From the NCBI GenBank assembly GCA_000507305.1, contig DF239907.1:1-64000 (forward strand): 64,000 nucleotides of DNA, written 5' to 3'. Under the pieces are notes generated by a model that ran no database searches, had not been told where the DNA came from, and saw only the letters and a program-made list of their open reading frames with translations. Each line of letters starts with the position of its first letter. Positions within the stretch are counted from its first letter, which is position 1. This DNA is from Breviolum minutum Mf 1.05b.01. Lineage: Eukaryota > Sar > Dinophyceae > Suessiales > Symbiodiniaceae. Shown here piece by piece: positions 56,601 to 64,000 of this stretch. A program made the translations under genes and the position numbers.

Positions 56601-59600
56601 ATTTGGACCACGCTGTTCTGCAAGTTTGTTCTTATCCTGTCTTTTGGGATCGAGCAAAAGGACACAGCTACTTGTAGTATGTCTGCCTATTTGCGTATCT
56701 AGATGATTTTTTAAGGGAGCGGTGAAGTAAAGTGGCATCACAAGCAGCGCATTCATTTGCAGTTTTACTTCCAGGCCGTTAAGACAAGCTTGCAAGATCT
56801 ATGCAAAGCCTTGAATGGCAGCTCGTCATCAGAGCTTTATGGAGCATGAATTGTCCTTTGCCAGTTCAGTCTTATGTACAGATGTGGGTTCGATGCAGAT
56901 CCAATTTGGCTAGATCTCAGGTGACACCAAGACAGAGCCATCTCCACTCTTTAAGATTCAAGCTGTTTTAGATGAGTCTTGGCATGAAGGTTGCGTAGAA
57001 GGGGTTCAGCAGACGTGCATTGGAGGACCACGATTCAAGGTTTTTTTGACAACACCTCAAGTGCGGTCTATTGGCACATGAAGGCTTTGGGCCATCAAGG
57101 TTATGTGGAAAGTTGTAGAAGATGGGTCATAAGATGCAGTGACTTTGACCTCTAGCAGGCAACACTCATTCATATTCCGCTTGCAACCACCAGAGATTAC
57201 CAGGTTGTGATGTGCCATGGTTTACACCCGATAGAGTCAAACACTATCAAATACTGACTGTACTTGTAGTACACAGTAGTTATGATGTAGTTATGAATAA
57301 TTAGATATTCATAGATGAATACTCGCACCTGAATCGCTGGACACACGGTGATTTTTCATTAATCATGATTTCAGACTGGTGGCACGGCAGCTAGCAGAAG
57401 AGGCAACGGATGTCGTATATCATTTTCAAACTCAAGCCAATCTCATTCGCCTGGGAGCGGAGTTCAGAATAGGGAGAAAGCTGATTGGCAGCGAAGCTAT
57501 GCATGGCCTTGCTCCTACGTACTCGTACCCCTTGCGCTTGGTGGGTTTCGGTAATGCACACAGATCCTCCAACGACACGCACCATAAGGATGTGAAGATG
57601 GACTTCAAGCCACCAATGTCGCAGCTCAAAGACTTATTGCAGATGATTTGCCGTCTTGCCTGCAAGCTTGCGCAAGAATCCTCCAAAGTAAGCGTTGGGC
57701 AATGATATGCAATGATGACAGTGCAGTTCCATGCATTTCCGCTTGGTTTTTGTTTGGTATTGAATCCACACTAACAGAGAAGACAACCATCTCTTTTTGA
57801 TTCTTTTTGGCACTTGCTTTGACGATCGATCCAAACAAGTTGTGAGTTGTGGCTAGTGGGCCTGTGATGGCCTGGGAATAGGGGTGGGCTTTTCCCCAGC
57901 ACCAAGATACCCCCCAGAAGCATACACCTCTGGTGGAAGTGAATGCCTCAACATACAAAGAGTGAGGCAAATTCCGATGCCTATGATATAATCATTCCAT
58001 CCTTGCAGACATTCGCCAGGTGATATGACAATGACCCTATCTGTGGTGCCAAGGCTGGAAGCAGACCTACTTGAAGGGATGTTTTTTTTGAATTGAAACT
58101 TGATACTTTGCTCACGAAATTTGGCAGAGCGGCAGTACAGTACTTACTAGCACAGAAAGTCAAAATCCCTCTGAACCAAAGACAAAAGCCCACGTTTGGT
58201 GTGATGCAGATTAGCAGAGCACCTCTATGCTGTCAAGACAGAGCGAGACAGGCTCCTTGACTTGTGAGGGCATGCAGGCAGAATGGCTCAGTAGGAATAT
58301 TATAAGACTATATACAGGTCAATGTGGATTGGGACGAATCTCTTCTCATTGTTTTGGAAGAGACCCTCCAAAAGGAAATGATTGCAGTAAAAGTCTAGAT
58401 GTTGTCGTTGAAGTTTGAGGAAGAAGAAGGAACAACTTGAAGAAGCTGGTGATTTGGCTGGAGCAAATGCCATCCCACCACCAGGTGCCTCGTTGAGAAC
58501 TCTTTCGCAGATGGGATTGTGTTTAATTTTTCTTTGGTTCGCGCAAATCATGTCACATCATCTTAACGCACACAGCCAAGGTGACCCACCCAAAAAGAAA
58601 AAGGGCTTCTTCGAGGCAACAACATATGGCAGTTTGATGTGCGATTGTAGACATTGTACATGCTGTAGCAATGAAGTGAAATCGCAAAAACAAAAAAACG
58701 AAACCCTGCCTTTGGCTGAATACGTAGGAGATATCCAAGGATGAGGACTGGGATTGACTGTGAGACCTACAAGTCACCATGAAATAGAAGACCGCAATAG
58801 ATTTATGTCGTTGCTGCTATCCAATGTTTCAAACTTGTACCAGACTGCCTTCGACACCGTTGAGCAGGTTTGTTGTTTTCTTGTTGGTTTACATGTTTTG
58901 CAGACATCTTGTCTTACTTCCATCAATTCCTGCGAAAGGCCGTATTCTTTGATGTTCTTTGAATCTATGACACTCTCAAGGACTGCTGTATCAAGTACGT
59001 CAAAGAGGTGCTGCGTGGATTCAACCACTGTTCCATGAAGTTGGGAGAGCGCATGAAGTTTTGGATGCTCAGCGCAAAGGAAGTAGTGAAGCAAAGAACA
59101 CAGGGCAATTGATCTCCCCAGAGAGGCAAGTTCAACCGTTTTCAAACTCAAACAACAATCAATTGAGATTGGCTTCCCTCGCATCCAGATATCACATTCC
59201 TCAGGAACAGCTCCTACCAGCCGATTGTCTCCCAAGACAAGGACACCTTCATCAGACGCTACAAGCCATTTGCCTAAGAGATATGCTTCTGCTATCTACT
59301 GCTAGTCCCCAGAGGTATGAATGTGACGTTTGGCCTCCCACTTTAGTTTTGCTGTTTGATCGAAAGTTGTTTGGGTTCTGCAGCATTGGAGCACTCAGGA
59401 AGACAGAGCGATCTTTGACGATTGTGGGCCAAGACATCCAGCGTTATAAAGATGTGCAGTCCGATATTGTGCAGGAAGACCCCAAGGTGCTTTGGTATTG
59501 CAGACTTGTAGACATGAGTTTTGAAAGCTTTCGTTTGAGTTGTGCTTCCGCGTGATAAGCTCAATGGCTGAATTCTCAGAAATGTTGTGAGTCGGATGAT

Positions 59601-62600
59601 GTGAGATGCTCACATTGTTTTCTCATTTACTGACAATGACGCAGTTGAAAATTCAATAGAATTTCCACAACCTGCTGGTCGGCACCAGAGCACTTGCAGC
59701 AGTCATGCCTCTGAGGTGGTGATTGACTTCATTGAGACTGATTTCCAACCACTCAAGAATGCCTTGGTGGATCACTGTCAGAAATGGCAGAAGAAGCTGA
59801 CAGATCTCCTCAATGAGAATGCTCGAACCGAAATGAGCCTCAGAAAAACTTGGTTGTGGATGGTTTGTGAAAGGTACCCTGATGCATCTTTCTGATATCC
59901 GTGTTTATTTGATGGTCCTTTTGTATCCTTTTGTCCCTTGCTGAAAAAGCTCAGGAACCGACTCCTTGAGTACTTTGACACCAATACGAAGACCTTCCAT
60001 TCAGAAATCAAGGATATGGATGCGCTGAAAGCAAGAATAGCCTTACTGGAGCAGTGCCGAAAGGATGATGAAGAGATGGAAAACAAAATCAAACCTATTG
60101 AAGACAAATATGCCAAGCTCCAGGAGTTTGAGGCATTGCGGCATAACTTCAACTGAGCAATTGGTAAGATTTGTAAAAAAAAAATCATGCACTTGCCCAA
60201 AAATCAGTTTTTGGCTGTTGTTTGTTTCTCTTGATTTGATGATGGCTTCTGCAGGTGGTGCCATCTGATGAAGAGCTTCAGCGCAAGGCCCAGATGCGAC
60301 CTCAGATGGAGACCTTCCGCGAGACTTTGGTGGAAGCGGAGATACGTATCAGTAACTTGGAAAGATTTTGCATGAATGAAACTTCATTGATAATTTATGA
60401 TAAGTTCACCTTCATCATTCCGTGTGTTGGTCGTTGATGAGTGCACTGAAGTCCAGTCGCTATTGCCAAGACGTCACGATTCTGGAGAAAAAGTAAGCCT
60501 TAGTATGCTATGGGGTACTTGATGTAAGAGCAAGCAAACCAGATTGAACAGTATCGAACCTTTCTTAACCAGATGATGTTTTAGATGTTGTCATGTTGTC
60601 ATATTGCAAATGGATCTTGTTCAGATCCATTTAGAATCTGAACGATACAATCAGCCAGTCAAAGATGGTCAAAACTTCAGCGAGGCAAATCAAAGAAACA
60701 GATGAAGGCTGGCTTGGAACAAGACCTTGGAAACTTTGGTCAGAGCATTCGGGATGTCAAGACCGTTTCTTGGCTTTGCTGTTGTGATTGTTACCCCTTC
60801 CTAGTTCAGATCCATCATTCTTTTTGGAGAGGTATAGGTATTATGTCCAGCATTTAGGGTTGTTAGGAAGATGTTCATTGAAACCAACAAGTTCAAACAT
60901 CATCTCAGGACTTCGGGCGTCATGCCCCATACAAGAGCGACAACTTGACTCCGGAGACTGCATTTCAGATGCTTCAGACCTACCGCAATCAGATCGAAGC
61001 GAAGAGGAAGTTGGAAGCGGAGTTCCGACCAAAGCAGGAACTCTTTGGTATTGAGCCAGCCAACTACAAAGAGCTGGAATGGGTGGAGCAAGAGATTGAG
61101 AAGCTGACAATGGTTTGGGAAATCAGAGATGGTTGGAACAAAGAATGGGACAGGCTACGAACTGGAAGCTTCCAGTCGTTGAAACTTGGCTAGTGTTTTT
61201 CATGTTTTTCTCGAAGTTGTTCAGTAGTTGTTGAAACCTTGGCCGGAAAAAAAGGTTTGGATGAGGCAGAAGCTTTATCGGAATTTCCACGGAAAAGTTT
61301 CCGGAACCCTGCCCAGAACCTGCCCGACAACTTTCCAGAGACTGCCTCAGGAACACAGATGATATGGATGAGCTGGCCATGCAATTCTTGGGCAAATTAC
61401 GCAAGGCAAAGGAAGTTGGATACCGCCCTAGCAGTAGATTCAGTCTAGCTATGATGACACGTTCCTGAACCACAGCTGTTGTGCATGATTGGAAGACACA
61501 TTTGCAGGAAACATCCTGGAGTGCGCAGTTGTATGCAAGTTAATTATACGTACCAAATTATGCTGCCCTGTGACAGTGCCCTGCAGGTCATCGGGAAGGA
61601 CAAGAATGTGCAGAACTGGCAAGTCTATCAAGACCTCAAGTCTGATTTAGAAACATTCCGCAACATGATGCTTGGCTTTTCTTTCGGTGGAAGTTTTTGG
61701 CTTGATTTGGCTTGCATGGTTTGGTTTGAAGGTATCCCTTCAAAGCAAACAACAAGGTGTTCTATGGTGTTCAAGTGTTCAACAACCTTTTCAAAACAAA
61801 ACGCCAATGCAGCATCCAGGATGCCACTCATCACCTACCTTCGTGCAGATGCGATGCGGGAGCGTCATATTGAAGCAATTGTGAAGGAAGTCAAGGCTCG
61901 ATGCAGCAAAAAAGAATGGACTTGAGATGACATGCACTGTAAGACTTTGGACTGATGAACAGCCAAAGATGAAGCAAATGCATTTGGCTCTAGTAGATTG
62001 TTCATGAAACACAATGAAACATGTATGTATGAGTGTGTGGTATATAGTTTTATGAATGTATATAGACTGTTCTCTGTATATGTATAGTATAATGTTTAGC
62101 ATACAATGTGAATAACGCGCTTATTATACATCCTGTACGAATTTATATACTTACTGTAAACTGTGGCCGGTGGCCTGTGACATCCATTTGATGATGCTTT
62201 TCTTTGTTCTCCATGTGAAGTTGATTGAAGTGGATGAACTATCAGCAATCATTGGTTGATCAAGTCAGTGCAGACGCATTCCTTAAAGATCCTTAAAGTG
62301 AACGAGATTTGTTCATGGAAATTGCTTTATGACTTTGCTTGGTGTTTGGACTGCATCGCAGGAGCAGTTCAATCCAAAGGACGCTAGTTTCACGCTGCAG
62401 CGTGTCATGGATTTGGGCCTTATCAACCATGCCACTTCTGCTGATATTGGCACGTTTTCATAGGATTAGGATACTTTCCTTCCGGAAAGGTTTGTCGCGT
62501 GGCATCCTTCATTATTTTCGGTGACGTTCTTCTGTACCAAGGCCGATCTCATTGCCCGCCTTTGCGATGATGCCAAGAAAGAGGCAAAGATTGAGAACGG

Positions 62601-64000
62601 CCTGGAAGACATTGCCAGGCTTCGGTGGGTTGTGGTTCACTGTAGCCGGAAAAAAAGCATGAAGTCATGAAAACGCTATTTCTGGTGTTCATTCAAATCA
62701 TTACATAATTGGCAATGGATATGCTCATTTTTCCAGTCCAATCTTGCACGATGGCATCAGGATTTGGTCGACCATGACCATTGATGTAGTGGAGCACAAG
62801 GGTGACGCGTTGGAACCTAAGGACTTGTTTGTTTTGCGGTGAGAAATAAAAGATCCATCGGAGATCTTAGTGTTTCTATTTGTTTTTGTTGGTTGCTTCA
62901 ACTTGACACATTTGACATCAAGGTTCAAAGTGCGAAGCACTGAGGAGCTTTACCAGGCAACCTGTTGCAGACATCAGTTTCCTTGAGGATTAGAGAGTAA
63001 ACTGCGTAATTGACCAAGGCATTGGATGAGAATATCCAAGCGCTTTCCTCCTACAAGAGCGAGAACCTCGAATTTGACAGTTCATCTGAAGAAGCCTTTG
63101 CAAGAAAAAGGCTGTCAAGGGGACAGAATGTGTGTTCCAATTGTTTTAATTGATCATGATTCTCAAGCACTGACTGTACTGAGGTTCGCCTTTCTACCTA
63201 CCATTCGCTCCCAAGGCGAGATATTATTGTCAGATTTCATGAACTTTGGATGAAGAATGGGTTTTGACAGGCCTCAAAAGCCACCTGAATCTGTTCTTAA
63301 ATGATTGGCAGGTGGAATATTGGGAGAAAACCTTGGCTCACATCTCAGAAGTCACAGAGTCAATCCAATCAGTGCAGAAGTCCTGGATGCATCTTGGCTG
63401 TGTCATTGACGAAAAAAAACACCATCAAGAATCAAGTACACCTCTCAAACAAATTCTCCCAAGTAAATGACTCGTGCTACGTGTTTTTCCAGATGTTGCA
63501 AATTCTGAAAAAGGGTCATCACTCAAAAACCATGCGGAAGCTTGTTGGAAGTATATACTCAAAGTGTATGTAAGTAGAATCAAGTTGAGAATGCTGTATC
63601 ATTGCAACCCAAGTGTGGCAGATAAATCCACCCATAATGAACACAGTGTCCAAGGTACTTGGAGAACGTTTTCCGTGGTTCAGAAGATATTCGCCCCCAC
63701 CTACCAGATGAATCAATCATGTTCGATGACGTGAACGAAGGCTTCATCAACATGATGAGGCCAGGGTTGTTGTTGGATTCAATGGTAATTCAAAGGGCAT
63801 AGTCAGTGCTATTGCATCCAATGACTAGCTGTCTACCAGTCGTGAAGCAAAACAAGGAAAGTTTACCAAGAGCCCCTGGCAACCAAAGCCTGCACCCAGC
63901 CGAAGATGCTTGAGACTCTCGGCATTCACAATTGGAAATCTTTCCAAGTGCTTGCTGCTTGCTGTCTTTTGTTCCCTGGAATTCCAGAAATCTTCTCAAA
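46702..64000 (+). CDS. Dynein heavy chain, tail and linker (gene continues past the window)
   Basis: About 60 exons averaging some 75 nt assemble, mostly with exact phase agreement, into roughly 1500 residues of a dynein heavy chain. They cover the N-terminal tail (DHC_N1) and most of the linker region (DHC_N2). Hallmarks in order: KEFCYFFKREDDQPIT, VLYIPQD, NGPLDEIEFW, IWSISTHYQKEDRISGLLRK, DYDILDVRAPKW, VINSAFEGVG, RRLFNHLIRTLDRKIGPGLT, FNWTSDGIKEFFVRD, TFIRRYK, and a stretch ending PLITYLRADAMRERH. Heavy chains are the ~500-kDa motors of cilia/flagella and of minus-end cargo transport; the tail binds intermediate chains and the linker is the power-stroke lever. The AAA ring, P-loops and microtubule-binding stalk lie beyond the right edge. 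The tail style suggests an axonemal type, but the class is not resolved. All exons are on one strand and no frameshift was found. Confidence 0.93.
48035..49468 (+). CDS. Dynein tail exons, block 2
   Basis: Exons: about 48035-48069 (ASKDKDIVQRL), 48280-48298 (IFSWMK, 19 nt), 48538-48600 (NNGPLDEIEFWNARDKNLS, GC donor), 48765-48887 (QEILTVLEHAKSGWLKKFR), 49084-49189 (ENLRFLNFLKEPCEKLAEA) and 49379-49468 (IWSISTHYQKEDRISGLLRK, GC donor). The last three join exactly (phases 0, 1, 1). An exon between 48298 and 48538 is probably missing from this list. Confidence 0.85.
49723..52468 (+). CDS. Dynein tail exons, block 3
   Basis: Exons: 49723-49883 (DLSDIFAGKVETSMVKLQQ), 50125-50194 (FLQIDAFVQRCCDLLEV, GA donor), 50310-50350 (AMPAFGGTK, GC donor), 50396-50452 (ELAGEISNSLNEIE, GA donor), 51031-51110 (DYDILDVRAPKW), 51272-51317 (DHFGAFKNQMRDLE), 51434-51448 (VMYMN, 15 nt, GC donor), 51653-51710 (VINSAFEGVGTVQMLGRIC), 51908-51952 (LDSFYQLAQRE), 52008-52104 (VEKKGETLYNIFLTEL), 52301-52331 (GHPQFAGPVA, GA donor) and 52396-52468 (GLMLRIQQQMAWILEDEM). 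The join between 52104 and 52301 does not fit in phase, so an exon or boundary is wrong there. Confidence 0.85.
52793..55878 (+). CDS. Dynein tail exons, block 4
   Basis: Exons: 52793 to about 52860 (KIELAEVESKRAAETF, 3' end unsure), 53059-53122 (TFQDWVQELKSSSSD), 53547-53650 (GGLLECNFDKELLKMFQE), 53876-53974 (LRVLREHVLRVVARQNTI), 54500-54531 (MLRSSLQPEER, GC donor), 54869-54928 (RLFNHLIRTLDRKIGPGLTK, GC donor), 55174-55228 (FNWTSDGIKEFFVRDSCK, GA donor), 55411-55461 (VYEWVRQFKRHNM, GA donor), 55489-55509 (LDEQILE, 21 nt, GC donor), 55686-55769 (LSELHMIKIEKKTVHRDDEF) and 55840-55878 (ERRREEVKAEFNK). Phases agree throughout from 53059 on. Confidence 0.87.
56148..59264 (+). CDS. Dynein tail exons, block 5
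   Basis: Exons: 56148-56246 (ELMLASYSFFETHPPDIQRE, GA donor), 56505-56537 (MDKLIKEALRK, GC donor), 56775-56817 (AVKTSLQDLCKALN, GC donor), 56921-56973 (DTKTEPSPLFKIQAVLD, GA donor), 57589-57687 (VKMDFKPPMSQLKDLLQMI), 58210-58263 (LAEHLYAVKTERDRLLD), 58414-58484 (RKKKEQLEEAGDLAGANAI), 58581-58628 (DPPKKKKGFFEATTY, GC donor), 58788-58867 (DRNRFMSLLLSNVSNLYQTA), 58981-59073 (CIKYVKEVLRGFNHCSMKL, GC donor) and 59242-59264 (DTFIRRYK, GC donor). The basic DPPKKKKG insert is unusual. Phases agree except for the join between 57687 (phase 0) and 58210 (phase 2), so an exon or boundary is wrong there. Confidence 0.87.
59399..61414 (+). CDS. Dynein linker exons, block 6
   Basis: Exons: 59399-59486 (GQDIQRYKDVQSDIVQEDPK), 59716-59820 (VVIDFIETDFQPLKNALVD, GC donor), 59950-60132 (183 nt, LRNRLLEYFDTNTKTFHSE, GC donor), 60255-60345 (VVPSDEELQRKAQMRPQME), a weaker one at 60452-60492, 60702-60764 (MKAGLEQDLGNFGQSIRDVK), 60909-61180 (272 nt, the longest dynein exon here, APYKSDNLTPETAFQMLQTY, GA donor) and 61351-61414 (DDMDELAMQFLGKLRKAKE). 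The 60345-60702 stretch is the least sure part. Confidence 0.88.
61587..63921 (+). CDS. Dynein linker exons, block 7
   Basis: Exons: 61587-61666 (VIGKDKNVQNWQVYQDLKSD, GA donor), 61820-61895 (PLITYLRADAMRERH, GC donor), 62362-62430 (FNPKDASFTLQRVMDLGLI, GC donor), 62542-62618 (DLIARLCDDAKKEAKIENGL, GC donor), 62761-62838 (IWSTMTIDVVEHKGDALEP), 62923-62956 (VRSTEELYQ, GC donor), 63019-63060 (ALDENIQALSSYKS), 63312-63388 (VEYWEKTLAHISEVTESIQS, GC donor), 63655-63784 (YLENVFRGSEDIRPHLPDES) and 63873-63921 (PLATKACTQPKMLETL). An exon between 63060 and 63312 is probably missing. The frame remains open at the window edge. Confidence 0.9.

Noticed and set aside
1-64000. Search for tRNA, rRNA and snRNA genes
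   Set aside because: I saw no cloverleaf with A and B boxes, no conserved rRNA core and no clear snRNA motif. Reading by eye could miss a degenerate one.

Overview
This window looks like nuclear DNA from a dinoflagellate, most likely a Suessiales/Symbiodiniaceae-type genome. The evidence is in the gene structure. Every convincing gene lies on the + strand across all 64 kb. Most genes are cut into very small exons (often 15-100 nt). Introns end in AG, usually followed by G, and about half of the inferred splice donors are GC or GA rather than GT. No rRNA, tRNA, CRISPR or bacterial-type operon was seen. All exon boundaries below were worked out by eye from reading frame, phase and family resemblance, so individual edges can be off by a few bases.

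Layout, left to right: a 9-bp tandem repeat at the left edge; a collagen-like gene (2.2-5.0 kb) whose three Gly-X-Y exons are each 54 bp and phase 1; the last exons of a small unknown gene (6.4-7.2 kb); a 0.7-kb purine-only tract (8.6-9.3 kb); an intronless class I glutamine amidotransferase (10.2-11.7 kb); an unknown multi-exon gene (about 13.3-18.6 kb); a P2X-like two-membrane-segment receptor (19.5-21.7 kb); exons of one or two unknown genes (22.4-26.4 kb); an AT-rich island (25.0-27.2 kb); a six-transmembrane voltage-gated cation channel with a coiled-coil N-terminus and C-terminal EF-hands (28.1-39.95 kb); a 0.4-kb tandem duplication (40.4-41.2 kb); a small unknown gene (41.3-42.5 kb); and a dynein heavy chain (46.7 kb to beyond the right edge), of which the tail and linker are present in about 60 exons but not the AAA motor ring.

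Two likely membrane channels (P2X-like and voltage-gated/EF-hand) and a dynein heavy chain sit on the same strand. This would fit calcium signalling and motility, but gene order in dinoflagellates need not reflect shared function, so that link is inference only. Much of the non-coding space is microsatellite and minisatellite. Many of the longest open reading frames are artefacts of those repeats.
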